This document shows, one piece after another, positions 8,849 to 17,462 of a DNA stretch of 64,000 nucleotides (position 1 is its first letter; each line of letters begins with the position of its first letter). The notes below the pieces were generated by a model that saw only the letters and a program-made list of their open reading frames with translations, made no database searches and was not told the origin of the DNA. Origin of the DNA: Pyxidicoccus xibeiensis (GTDB taxonomy: Bacteria; Myxococcota; Myxococcia; Myxococcales; Myxococcaceae); assembly GCF_024198175.1 (NCBI RefSeq), contig NZ_JAJVKV010000007.1, positions 186,001-250,000 of the forward strand. The letters run 5' to 3'. The translations under genes were made by a program, and so were the position numbers.

Positions 8849-9702
8849 TCGGCGACGCGGACACGGACCTCGGTGAGCAGCGCCTCCTCGGGAGTCCATG
8901 CGGGGTCATTGAGGTAGTGCTCGATGACCGCATCCGGTGCGGGCTCGTACCCGCTGGTGGGGAACCAGCGTCCGATGACGTCGAGGTACGTCTCCCCCAG
9001 CCGCGCGTACGAGCCGCGATGCAGTCCCACGGCGTACGTGCCCGCGGGGATGTCAGTGACACCCACCGCGTCATCCGCGACGAAGCCGTCACCGACGACG
9101 ACGCAGGCATCGAAGCGCAGCAGGGCCTCCTCGGTGACCTCGGGGTCGTCGGGGCACACGCCGTACAGCACGGGCGCCGAGCCCAGGAGCCCCTGGCGTG
9201 CGGCCCACGCCATCATCCGCTCCCAGAAGTGCCCGACGTCCGCGTAGCTCCCGCGGTGGCGCATGAAGGCCACGTGCACCGCCGGGCAGTCGCGCAGCTG
9301 GACGTCCGCCGCGGGCGCACGGGGATGCGCCTGCTGCCAGGCGAGGACTCGCGACGAGGGCTGCTCGCGAAACGAGGACGGGGGCACGCCGAAGCGCGCG
9401 ATGAACGCACGCGTGAAGGCCTCGTGGGACTCGTAGCCCGCCTCCAGCGCGAGGTCGAGGAGGCGCACGTCCGCGGCGCGGAGCCTGCGCGCGGCCCGCT
9501 CCAGGCGCAGGCGGCGCACGTGCTCCATGACGGTCTCCCCCATCTGCGCACGGAAGATGCGGTGGAAGTGGTGCAGCGAAAAGTGCGCCGCGTGGGCCAG
9601 GGCGGCGGGCTCGAGAGGCGCGTCGAGGTGCTCCTGCAGGTACTGCTGGACCCGCAGCAACCTCCGCTGGTAGTCCGCCTCGGTCGTCTGGCGACGTGGC
9701 AT
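8845..9702 (-). CDS. AraC-family regulator with C-terminal GyrI-like domain
   Basis: The product has 285 residues. The N-terminal ~105 residues hold the two AraC helix-turn-helix motifs: LAHAAHFSLHHFHRIFRAQMG and LALEAGYESHEAFTRAF, ending with the family FGVPPSSFR. Residues ~125-285 form a GyrI-like effector domain (VHVAFMRHRGSYADVGHFWE, PAGTYAVGLHRGSYARLGE, an acidic C-terminal EVRVRV). This is the SoxS/Rob-like arrangement with the DNA-binding part first. Its likely targets are its own promoter and the neighbouring GyrI-like gene. The ligand is unknown. Confidence 0.88.
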   Translation of the reverse strand: MPRRQTTEADYQRRLLRVQQYLQEHLDAPLEPAALAHAAHFSLHHFHRIFRAQMGETVMEHVRRLRLERAARRLRAADVRLLDLALEAGYESHEAFTRAFIARFGVPPSSFREQPSSRVLAWQQAHPRAPAADVQLRDCPAVHVAFMRHRGSYADVGHFWERMMAWAARQGLLGSAPVLYGVCPDDPEVTEEALLRFDACVVVGDGFVADDAVGVTDIPAGTYAVGLHRGSYARLGETYLDVIGRWFPTSGYEPAPDAVIEHYLNDPAWTPEEALLTEVRVRVAD

Positions 9703-9777
9703 GGTCCGGTGAGTCTACCGCGTGCCGCCGCGCGCCAGGGCTTCCGCTTCCCGCGGCGCGCCTCTCCGGACCGCTGC

Positions 9778-10608
9778 TCAGTAGGCGGGCTTCAGCAGTC
9801 CTTCGATGGTGTGGTGCTGCACCACCGTCTCGAGCGCATCGACCACGCGGTAGGTGAGGTGGTCTCGCACGCGCGGTGGCAGCGACGCCAGGTAGCCCCG
9901 CGTCACCTGCAGGTCATGGTGTTGGGCGTTCGTCGCATCCGGCGCATCCACGCCGACCACCAGCACCGGGCGCGACTGGTCCGAGCGGTTGGCGGTGCCC
10001 CGGTGAATCGTGAGGGCCGAGCGGGCGGAGATGTCGCCCATGCGAGGCAGCTTCTGCACCGCGCGGGCGATGTAGCGCGGCCAGAGCTCCCGGGGTGGGA
10101 ACATGCCCTTGGCGCACCCGTCGAACTGGTCCCACTGCGTTCCGGGAGCGACCTCGAACGGCCCCATCTCCGGGATGGTGTCCACGGCAGTCAGGTTGAA
10201 GGCCAGCGAGTTGAGGCGGCGGCCCTTCGTCGTGGCCTCCGGCACGGCGAAGTCTCGGTGCCAGGGCTGGTCGGCCGCGCCCGGGAAGGGGATGTCGAAG
10301 CCCACCTCGACGATGCGGTAGTCGGGACCGAGCACCGTCTCGCAGACGGCGACGAACCACGGGTGGGTGACGATGTCGACGAAGCCGCGGATGCGCTCCG
10401 GGTGGACCTCGACGTACCAGCGCTGCGGCCCGCGAGGCAGCGCGCCGCCGGGCACCTGCCGGGCCTCGGCGAAGAGCGTCTCGATGTCCTCGCGCATCCG
10501 CACCACCCAGTCGCGTGGGAAGGCGCCCTTGAGGCCGATGATGCCGTCGCCGTAGAGGCCGCGCATGATGTCGGCCGGCTCGTGGGTGTCCTGGTGTCTC
10601 ACTTCCAT
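9778..10608 (-). CDS. Phytanoyl-CoA dioxygenase (PhyH)-family Fe(II)/2-oxoglutarate enzyme
   Basis: The 276 residues show the double-stranded beta-helix signature of PhyH-type oxygenases. The iron ligands are HxD within PWHRDFAVPE and the distal His in ALTIHRGTANRSDQSRP. The Arg of the latter segment is the usual 2-oxoglutarate anchor. The gene follows the GH43-like gene by 11 bases on the same strand and is the last gene of the sugar operon. An oxygenase here is unusual; it may modify a sugar or a product released from the glycan. The substrate cannot be read from sequence. Confidence 0.85.
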   Translation of the reverse strand: MEVRHQDTHEPADIMRGLYGDGIIGLKGAFPRDWVVRMREDIETLFAEARQVPGGALPRGPQRWYVEVHPERIRGFVDIVTHPWFVAVCETVLGPDYRIVEVGFDIPFPGAADQPWHRDFAVPEATTKGRRLNSLAFNLTAVDTIPEMGPFEVAPGTQWDQFDGCAKGMFPPRELWPRYIARAVQKLPRMGDISARSALTIHRGTANRSDQSRPVLVVGVDAPDATNAQHHDLQVTRGYLASLPPRVRDHLTYRVVDALETVVQHHTIEGLLKPAY

Positions 10609-10619
10609 CCGATGCTCCC

Positions 10620-11924
10620 TCAGGCAGGGTTGGAGAAGCGCTCCTCCACGAGGAACGGCTCACACGGGCGGCCCTCCAGGTCCCGGAAGGCGACATGGCA
10701 CTGGATGGCCCTGCGCTGGTCCCCGTCCTTGGAGTAGTCGGTGCCGTTGCGCCACACGTGCAGGTACATCGCGTAGAGGCCCTCGCCCAGCCGCACGAAC
10801 GAGGGGTGGCCCGGGCCGTTCCACTGCCCGCCGAGCGCCGGACTCGCACTGTCGATGAGGAGCCGCTCGTCCCACACCTGGTGAGCCAGCAGGTCCACCT
10901 TCGCGATGTACGTGCGGTACTCGGAGTTGCCGAAGAAGCCGGCGCTGTAGGCGAGGTAGGACTGGCCGTTCTCGCTCACCACGAACTGGCCCTCGACGAG
11001 GCCGTCGTGATGCGGGCCATTGGTGAGCAGGACCTTCGCCGGCCCCAGGAGCGTGATGCGGCCGTCGGCGTCCTGCCGGAACTCGTGCGACAGGATGGGC
11101 GTGGGCGCCTTGTGGCGCTGCCCCGTCACCGGGTCCGTCCACTGCAACCCGTTGCCGTCCACCTTGGTGAGCAGGAACGTCCGCTCCCTCCCCTCCCCGT
11201 CGACGGCCGAGGCCACGTGGCCATCAATCATCCCGACCCACGGGTTCTCACCGGCGGGCCCGCCCGGGTAGCCGGGCGCCAGGTCCCTCACGCGGACGTT
11301 GATGTCCAGGTAGCCATGGTCCGTCCACTCCCCGTCGATGGACGTGGCCGTGGCGTAGGCGGAGCGCAGGATGCCGGCACGGTCCCTCGCGGTGTAGTGC
11401 AGCGTGAGCAGCCCGTTGCGCACGTCGATTTCGGGGGCCCAGCGCGCCACGACGAGGTCCCTGGGAAGGTCCGGCGAGAGCGGGTCGGGCTCGCCGGCGT
11501 TCCACCACGTGGGAAGCCGTCCCTCGGGGAAGATGGCGCAGTGCCTGCCATCCCTCATGTGCGGCACCCAGCGACCGCCGTCGAAGCGATACAGCCGGAA
11601 GGCGAACGGCTGGTCGTTGGTGGTGGCCATCAACCAGAAGCCGGCGGTACGCGCACCACCGGGGCTCGCCGCCGTCAAGCGCAGCACGAAGGGGTCGGGC
11701 ATCGTCTCCTGGAGAAGCGGCTCGGGAACCCGCTGCTGCTTCGCGACGACGTCCCCGAGCGTGCGCGGCGCGTCCGGCGGAAGGTCGATGAGGGCCGCCG
11801 GGTCTCGGTGGGTGTCGGGGCGGAGGGGATGGGCCCCGGGCGTCTGGGCAGCCGAGGGGCCACGCGGAGCTTCACGGTCGTCGGGAGAAGTCATGTGGGC
11901 ATGAACTGCTGGTAGCGGCCGCAT
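10620..11924 (-). CDS. GH43/DUF-type five-bladed propeller glycosidase-like protein, 434 aa
   Basis: The ATG at 11924 has a tggag ribosome site five bases upstream; the ATG at 11894 is an alternative. There is no signal peptide, so it is probably cytoplasmic. The propeller features of the GH43/GH62 clan are present: PDPFVLRL with the general-base Asp, VVARWAPEIDV, and DGLVEGQFVVSENG with a candidate general-acid Glu. Tyr-rich strands such as SYLAYSAGFFG and LYAMYLHVWR follow. The spacing of the active-site residues differs from classical arabinanases, so I call it GH43-like. It sits between the ABC binding-protein gene and the PhyH gene, so it probably cleaves imported oligosaccharides. Confidence 0.75.
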   Translation of the reverse strand: MRPLPAVHAHMTSPDDREAPRGPSAAQTPGAHPLRPDTHRDPAALIDLPPDAPRTLGDVVAKQQRVPEPLLQETMPDPFVLRLTAASPGGARTAGFWLMATTNDQPFAFRLYRFDGGRWVPHMRDGRHCAIFPEGRLPTWWNAGEPDPLSPDLPRDLVVARWAPEIDVRNGLLTLHYTARDRAGILRSAYATATSIDGEWTDHGYLDINVRVRDLAPGYPGGPAGENPWVGMIDGHVASAVDGEGRERTFLLTKVDGNGLQWTDPVTGQRHKAPTPILSHEFRQDADGRITLLGPAKVLLTNGPHHDGLVEGQFVVSENGQSYLAYSAGFFGNSEYRTYIAKVDLLAHQVWDERLLIDSASPALGGQWNGPGHPSFVRLGEGLYAMYLHVWRNGTDYSKDGDQRRAIQCHVAFRDLEGRPCEPFLVEERFSNPA

Positions 11925-12004
11925 TCCACTCCAGAATCGGAGTGCCGGGGCCCGCCCCGGAGCGCGGCCTGGACCCCGGGCAGGCAAGGGAGCCTCGAAG
12001 GCGG

Positions 12005-13327
12005 CTATCTGCGCCGGGAGCGGCGCAGGATGCTCGCAGCCGCCCGCTGCGAATCCGCCAGCGCCTTGTTCGGGTCCTCGTTGATGAGCCAGGTGGAGTT
12101 CAGCTCGTTGACCAGCAGGTCTCCGAGGGCGCGCTGGTACTGGATGGGCGGCAGCGCCGTGGCGATGGTGGCGGTGCGCGTGTACTCCGCCCGGTGCGGC
12201 AGGGCCCGCAGCTCCGCGCCCCGCAGCACCGAGGCGCGCACCGGCAGGTGGCCCGTCCGAGCCCACTGGAGGCTGTTGTCGTTGAGGAACTTCAGGAAGG
12301 TGAGCGCCGCCTTGTGCTTCGCCGCATCCGGCTTGGACTGCTTCGGCAGCACCCACAAATGGCTGTCGGACCAGACGGCCTCCCTGCCGTAGAGGGCGGG
12401 CATGTCACGCACGACATAGTTCTCGAGGCCCGACTTCCCGGTCGCCGCCTGGGCCGCGTAGGTGTCCACGCCCCAGGTGCCATTCACCAGCACCGCCGCC
12501 TCGCCGGCGAGGAAGGCCTGCTGCGCGGCGGCGTAGTCGTGCCGGGGGTTGGCGTGGCCGGCCGCGTAGAGCGCGTTGAGCAGGCGTAGCGCCTCCCGGC
12601 TCTCCTTCGACTCCAGCAGGGCCTGCTTCTTCTCCGCGTCGACGATGTTGCCGCCCTGCTGCCAGACCCAGGAGAGGTACTGCCAGGACGGCATCGGGTC
12701 CGCGCCGGAGGGGATGGCGAAGTAGGGCTTGCCCGTCTTCGCCTTCATCGTCGCGGCGTGCTGCATCAGCTCGGCCGGACTGGTGGGCAGCTTCGGCTGG
12801 CCCTTGTCGTCCACGAGCCCCGCCCGGAGGAAGAGGTCGGCGTTGACGTGCCACAGGAGGGCGTGCAGGTCGAACGGCAGGGCCCAGACCTCGCCGTCGG
12901 CGGTGACGGCCTCGCGCGCCGCCGGCACGAAGTCCGCGACGTCGACACCCACCGCGGTGAAGTCCTTGCCGAGCGGCAGCAGGAGGTTGCGCACCTGGTA
13001 GTTCGGCAGGACGCTGCGGTGCATGACGGCGATGTCCGGCGGGGTGCGGCCCGCGACGTTGGCGCTCAGCCGGTCGTAGTAGACGCCCCACTCCACCGAC
13101 TGCGTCTTGACGGTGATGCCGTCCTTGTTCTCCGCGTTGAACTTGTTGGTCAGCACCTGGATGATGCCGCACTCGCCCACGGCCTTCGACAGGTCGGTGA
13201 CGTTGGCGTACTCGTCGCTGCAGCCGCCAAAGAAGCGGAACAGGGTGATTTCCGTCGCGGCCCGCGAGGGAGCGGCACCGAGAGTCGCGGCCAGCAGCAG
13301 TGCCGGAAGTAGCGTCTTCATCTTCAT
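12005..13327 (-). CDS. ABC transporter sugar-binding protein
   Basis: The product has 440 residues with a Sec signal (MKMKTLLPALLLAATLGAAPSRA, cleavage after ~23). It is a family-1 extracellular solute-binding protein of the MalE/UgpB type. Typical segments are WALPFDLHALLWHVNADLF (hinge/ligand region), QYLSWVWQQGGN and AAVLVNGTWGVD. It delivers sugar to the two permeases encoded just upstream. It lacks a lipobox, as expected for a Gram-negative periplasmic protein. The gap to the preceding permease gene is 18 bases. Confidence 0.93.
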   Translation of the reverse strand: MKMKTLLPALLLAATLGAAPSRAATEITLFRFFGGCSDEYANVTDLSKAVGECGIIQVLTNKFNAENKDGITVKTQSVEWGVYYDRLSANVAGRTPPDIAVMHRSVLPNYQVRNLLLPLGKDFTAVGVDVADFVPAAREAVTADGEVWALPFDLHALLWHVNADLFLRAGLVDDKGQPKLPTSPAELMQHAATMKAKTGKPYFAIPSGADPMPSWQYLSWVWQQGGNIVDAEKKQALLESKESREALRLLNALYAAGHANPRHDYAAAQQAFLAGEAAVLVNGTWGVDTYAAQAATGKSGLENYVVRDMPALYGREAVWSDSHLWVLPKQSKPDAAKHKAALTFLKFLNDNSLQWARTGHLPVRASVLRGAELRALPHRAEYTRTATIATALPPIQYQRALGDLLVNELNSTWLINEDPNKALADSQRAAASILRRSRRR

Positions 13328-13345
13328 GGGAGCGGCTCCAGCCGG

Positions 13346-14170
13346 CTACTTGCCGCCGGTCATGGCAATGCCCTGCACGATGTAGCGTTGGAACACGACG
13401 TAGAGAACGAGCATCGGGGCACTGGCGAACACGGCCGAGGCCATCAGGAAGCCGAGCCCCTCCGACATGGCGAAGTTGCCCTGCAGCGAGCCGAGGCCGA
13501 CGCTGAGCGTGTACATCTCCGGCTGCGTCGCGGTGACGACGGGCCAGAGGAAGTCGTTCCAGGCGAACAGGAAGGTGAAGATGCCCAGCGTCGTCAGCGC
13601 GGGGCGCGACAGCGGCAGCATCACCGCCCAGAAGACCTTGAAGCGGCCCGCGTTGTCGAGCTCCGCGGCCTCCTCCAGCTCGCGCGGAATGGCCTTGAAG
13701 AACTGCGTCATCAGGAACACTCCCATCGGCGCCGCCAGGCGGGGGGCGATGAGGGAGAAGTACGTGTTGTGCAGCTCCCAGCTGGCGAACATGGCGTGCA
13801 GGGGCACGAGGATGGCCTGCTCGGGCACCATCAGCCCGGCCATCACCAGCAGGAAGACGGCGCGGCGGCCGGGGAAGTCGATGCGGGCGAAGGCATAGCC
13901 GGCGAGCGACGACAGCAGCAGCGTGGCCGCCGTCATGCCCAGGGCGACCACCACGCTGTTGAGCAGCCAGCGCGGCGTCAGCGACACCCGCAGCAGCGTG
14001 GAGAAGTGCTCCAGGGTGTGCGGCCAGGGGATGATGCCGTGCGTGGAGCGCACCAGCTCCTCGTTGGGCTTGAGCGACAGCGTCAGCACCCACAGCATGG
14101 GCATCATCCACACGAAGGCGGCGAGCACCAGCAGGACGAGGATGAGGCGGTCTCCCAGGGTCCGGGTCAT
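13346..14170 (-). CDS. ABC sugar transporter permease, MalG type
   Basis: The product has 274 residues and about six membrane spans, starting with LILVLLVLAAFVWMMPMLWV. The EAA loop that contacts the ATPase is intact (ELEEAAELDNAGRFKVFWAV followed by MLPLSRP). Its start overlaps the stop of the MalF-type gene by four bases (ATGA), which indicates coupled translation. It forms the inner-membrane channel with that partner. Confidence 0.95.
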   Translation of the reverse strand: MTRTLGDRLILVLLVLAAFVWMMPMLWVLTLSLKPNEELVRSTHGIIPWPHTLEHFSTLLRVSLTPRWLLNSVVVALGMTAATLLLSSLAGYAFARIDFPGRRAVFLLVMAGLMVPEQAILVPLHAMFASWELHNTYFSLIAPRLAAPMGVFLMTQFFKAIPRELEEAAELDNAGRFKVFWAVMLPLSRPALTTLGIFTFLFAWNDFLWPVVTATQPEMYTLSVGLGSLQGNFAMSEGLGFLMASAVFASAPMLVLYVVFQRYIVQGIAMTGGK

Positions 14171-15099
14171 GACTCCCCCTCCTGCCGTGACAGGCGCAGC
14201 TGCAGGAGCGCCACGCTGAACATCAGGACGAACAGCACCACCGAGATGGCGGAGGCATAGCCCGAGCGCCAGTCACGGAAGCTCGTCTCGTAGATGAGCT
14301 GCACCAGCGGCCGGGTGGAGTTGGCGGGCCCGCCGCGCGTCATCAGCAGCGGCTGGCCGAACACCTGGAGGTGCATCACCGTCTGGAGCACCACCACGAG
14401 CAGCGTGGTGCGCGCGAGCGCCGGGAGCGTGATGTGCCGCAGCACGGCCCATCGCGAGGCGTTGTCGAGCCGGGCCGCCTCGTAGACCTCTGGAGGAATG
14501 CCCTGGAGGCCGGCGAGGAAGAGCGCCATCGGGAAGCCGGCGGTCCACCACAGGGTGCTCACCATCAGCGCCGGCATGGCCCAGTCCTGGTCGGCCAGGA
14601 AGGCGATGGGCTCCAGCCCCACCGCACGCAGGCCGTTGGCGATGAGGCCCCGGTCGGGGTTGAGCACCATGGACCACACCAGGGTGACGACGGTGACGGA
14701 GAAGATGTTGGAGGCGAAGAAGACGGCCCGCAGCGCGGCGTAGCGCCGCAGCGGCTTCTGGAGCCCCAGGGCCAGGGCCAGGCCCAGCAGCGTCGCGGCC
14801 GGCGCCGTCATGGCGGCGAACTGCAGGGTGCGCTTGAGGGCCTCCCAGAAGTACGGGTCGTCCCACAGCTCCACGTAGTTCAGCAGGCCGATGTACTCGC
14901 GGAAGTCCCCGACGATTTCCCAGTCGTGCAGGCTCATCCACAGCCCGAGCGCGAAGGGATAGAGCAGGAAGACGCCGTAGAACACGAGGAAGGGCGCCAG
15001 GAAGGCATAGCCGGCGATGGCATTGCGATGGCGCGCCAGCCCGCCTCGCCGCGAGCCGGCCTCCGGGGCCTGGGGGACACTCATGGCCTGGGCCCTCAT
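14167..15099 (-). CDS. ABC sugar transporter permease, MalF type
   Basis: The product has 310 residues. A basic N-terminus is followed by six membrane spans (AFLAPFLVFYGVFLLYPFAL onwards) and an EAA loop, VYEAARLDNASRWAVLRHIT then LPAL. The ATG at 15099 overlaps the TGA of the ATPase gene (ATGA), which favours this start over the Met six codons later. It is the channel partner of the downstream MalG-type subunit. Confidence 0.95.
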   Translation of the reverse strand: MRAQAMSVPQAPEAGSRRGGLARHRNAIAGYAFLAPFLVFYGVFLLYPFALGLWMSLHDWEIVGDFREYIGLLNYVELWDDPYFWEALKRTLQFAAMTAPAATLLGLALALGLQKPLRRYAALRAVFFASNIFSVTVVTLVWSMVLNPDRGLIANGLRAVGLEPIAFLADQDWAMPALMVSTLWWTAGFPMALFLAGLQGIPPEVYEAARLDNASRWAVLRHITLPALARTTLLVVVLQTVMHLQVFGQPLLMTRGGPANSTRPLVQLIYETSFRDWRSGYASAISVVLFVLMFSVALLQLRLSRQEGES

Positions 15100-16193
15100 G
15101 CGGCGCTCGCGGCGGTGGGCGGCAGGGCCAGTCCATCCCCGCCGAAGAGCCGGCCGCTGCCGGGCTCGAGCGCCAGCGTCACGGTGTCGCCGAGGCGGAC
15201 CTGGCTGTCACCCGCGTCGGTGGCGATGAGCGTGGCCCCGTCTGCCCCCACCACATGCAGCAGCGTCTCGCGCCCCAGCCGCTCGATGGCCCGCGCCTGC
15301 CCCCGGAAGATGCCCTCGCCCGACGTCGGCCGGACGTGCTCGGGGCGGACGCCGAAGGTGACGGGCGCGCCCGAAGACAGCGCGCGGCCATCCGCCGCGA
15401 GCACGGCCCGGCCGCCCGGCAGGGCGACCTCCACCTGGCCGGGGCTGGCGGCCACCACCCGCGTCTCGAGCAGGTTCATCTTGGGGGCGCCGATGAAGCC
15501 GGCGACGAAGGTGTTCGCGGGCGTCCGGTAGACCTCGAGCGGCGTGCCCACCTGCTCGATGCGCCCGTCGCGGAAGACGACGATGCGGTCCGCCATGGTC
15601 ATCGCCTCGACCTGGTCGTGGGTGACGTAGATGGAGGTGGCCTCCAGTCGCTGGTGGAGCTGCACCAGCTCCACCCGCATCTGCACCCGCAGCGCCGCGT
15701 CCAGGTTGGAGAGCGGCTCGTCGAACAGGAAGACGTCGGGCCGGCGGACGATGGCGCGGCCAATGGCGATGCGCTGGCGCTGGCCGCCGGACATCTGCGC
15801 GGGGCGGCGGTTCAGCAGGTGCTCGATTTGCAGCGTCTTCGCGGCGGTCGCCACGCGCTCGTCGATTTCGGCGCGCGGCGTGCCGATGTTGCGCAGGCCG
15901 AAGGCCATGTTGTCGGCCGCCGTCATGTGCGGATAGAGGGCGTAGTTCTGGAAGACCATGGCGACGCCGCGGTCCCCCGCAGGCGTGTCGTTGACCCGAC
16001 GCCCGCCGATGGAAATCTCACCGCCGCTGATCTGCTCCAGGCCGGCAATCATCCGCAGCAGCGTGGACTTGCCGCACCCCGAGGGGCCGACGAAGACGAT
16101 GAACTCGCGGTGTCGCAGCTCGAGTGAGACACCATGAATCACCGCCTGGGAGCCATATTGCTTCCGCACATCCCGAAGCAGCACATCCGCCAT
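15096..16193 (-). CDS. ugpC: ABC sugar transporter ATPase, UgpC/MalK type
   Basis: The 365 residues show all nucleotide-binding motifs: Walker A GPSGCGKST, signature MSGGQRQRIAIGRA, Walker B VFLFDEPLSNLD, and the switch His in YVTHDQVEAMT. A C-terminal TOBE/regulatory domain (~235-365, GVRPEHVRPT) places it in the CUT1 sugar-importer group. It energises the permeases encoded behind it. The gene begins 102 bases after galK, and the gap contains a hairpin and a palindrome, so it may have its own promoter. Confidence 0.95.
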   Translation of the reverse strand: MADVLLRDVRKQYGSQAVIHGVSLELRHREFIVFVGPSGCGKSTLLRMIAGLEQISGGEISIGGRRVNDTPAGDRGVAMVFQNYALYPHMTAADNMAFGLRNIGTPRAEIDERVATAAKTLQIEHLLNRRPAQMSGGQRQRIAIGRAIVRRPDVFLFDEPLSNLDAALRVQMRVELVQLHQRLEATSIYVTHDQVEAMTMADRIVVFRDGRIEQVGTPLEVYRTPANTFVAGFIGAPKMNLLETRVVAASPGQVEVALPGGRAVLAADGRALSSGAPVTFGVRPEHVRPTSGEGIFRGQARAIERLGRETLLHVVGADGATLIATDAGDSQVRLGDTVTLALEPGSGRLFGGDGLALPPTAASAA

Positions 16194-16207
16194 CTTTCAC
16201 GTTCCTG

Positions 16208-16250
16208 GGGGCGGTAACGCCCCGGCGCAGCGGCAGGGCCACGTGGCCCT
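16208..16250. promoter_or_regulatory. Hairpin and perfect 16-bp palindrome upstream of the ABC importer genes
   Basis: Two symmetric elements fill the gap between galK and the ATPase gene. One is GGGGCG-gtaa-CGCCCC (16208-16223). The other is AGGGCCACGTGGCCCT (16235-16250), a perfect 16-bp palindrome 42-57 bases before the ATPase start. The first could be an attenuator or partial terminator and the second an operator. The protein that reads it is unknown. Confidence 0.5.
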
Positions 16251-16295
16251 TCGCCAGACTGACAAGAGGGATTCAGGACTCCAGCCGGCAGCACG

Positions 16296-17432
16296 TCACA
16301 CGACGCTCGCCCCGTCCGCGGCCTGGCACACGTAGCACTGCGGCGTGTTCCCCGTGGCCTGCGTGTACTTCGCATGGACGCTCCGGACGAACGCCTCGGC
16401 CTGAGCGGGGGCGACGAGCGCCACCGCGCAGCCGCCGAAGCCCGCGCCCGTCATCCGGGCGCCGAAGCAGCCCGGCTCCGCCCGCGCCAGCTTGACGATG
16501 GTGTCGAGCGCCTCGTTGGTGACCTCGAAGTCGTCGCGGAGGCTGTCATGGCTGGCGTCCATCAACCGGCCCAGCCGCACAAGGTCTCCGGCGCGCATCG
16601 CCTCGGCGGCGTGCACGGTGCGGTCGTTCTCGGTGATGACGTGCCGCGCGCGGCGGCGCACCAGCGCGTCCAGCTCGTGCTCCCGCTTCGAGAAGGTCTC
16701 CGCGTCCACATCCCGGAGCGCCTTGACGCCGAAGAAGCGGGCGGCCGCCTCGCACTGGCTGCGGCGCTCGTTGTAGGCGGAGTCCACCAGCCCCCGGCGC
16801 GTCCCCGTGTCGAGCACGACCACCACGGCGCCCGCGGGCACGGGCACGGGCTGGAGCTTCAGGTCGCGGCAGTCGATGAGCAGCGCGTGGCCCTTGCGTC
16901 CGCCCGCGACAATCATCTGGTCCATGATGCCGGTGTGGAGGCCCATCCACTGGTTCTCGACGCGCTGGCCGAGCAGCGCCATGGCGGCGGGCTGCCACGG
17001 CAGGCCGCTCACGGTGGCGAAGGCGCGCTGCGTGGCCAGCTCCACGGCGGCGGACGAGGACAGCCCCGCGCCGCGCGGCACGTCCCCGCTCATCACCCCT
17101 TCCCAGCCCTTCAGCGTGTGGCCAGCCTCCTGCAGCGCCCAGGCGACGCCCTTGAGGTACTCGCCCCACTCCGTGCCGGTGCGCGACAGGGGCCCGAGCT
17201 CGAAGGAGAGGGACGCGCCGTAGTCGAGCGAGTGGACGACGACGCGGCGGTCCTCGCGCGGGCGCAGCGCAATCCACACCTCGCGGTCGATGGCGATGGG
17301 GAGCACGAAGCCATCGTTGTAGTCGGTGTGCTCACCGATGAGGTTGACACGGCCCGGGGCCCGCACGACGGCGGTGGGGGCCGCGCCGAAGCGCTTGTGG
17401 AAGTCCTGCTCGACCTGTTCGCGGAGCGTCAT
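16296..17432 (-). CDS. galK: Galactokinase
   Basis: The enzyme phosphorylates alpha-D-galactose with ATP to galactose 1-phosphate, the first committed Leloir step. The 378 residues (the E. coli enzyme has 382) carry all GHMP-family signatures: VRAPGRVNLIGEHTDYNDGF, the ATP loop PRGAGLSSSAAVE, and GARMTGAGFGGCAVAL. Start ATG 17432 has a ggtga site; the frame is also open to a GTG at 17444 without one. It follows galM by 30 bases and so shares its transcript. galT and galE are not in this window. Confidence 0.95.
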   Translation of the reverse strand: MTLREQVEQDFHKRFGAAPTAVVRAPGRVNLIGEHTDYNDGFVLPIAIDREVWIALRPREDRRVVVHSLDYGASLSFELGPLSRTGTEWGEYLKGVAWALQEAGHTLKGWEGVMSGDVPRGAGLSSSAAVELATQRAFATVSGLPWQPAAMALLGQRVENQWMGLHTGIMDQMIVAGGRKGHALLIDCRDLKLQPVPVPAGAVVVVLDTGTRRGLVDSAYNERRSQCEAAARFFGVKALRDVDAETFSKREHELDALVRRRARHVITENDRTVHAAEAMRAGDLVRLGRLMDASHDSLRDDFEVTNEALDTIVKLARAEPGCFGARMTGAGFGGCAVALVAPAQAEAFVRSVHAKYTQATGNTPQCYVCQAADGASVV

Positions 17433-17462
17433 CGAAGTTGTCACCAGGTGGGAAAGCGGAGC

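Noticed and set aside
8731..10737. Plus-strand open frame of 668 codons across the AraC and PhyH genes
   Set aside because: It is antisense to two well-supported genes, rich in His/Arg/Gly low complexity, and has no family motif. Long antisense frames are expected at this G+C.
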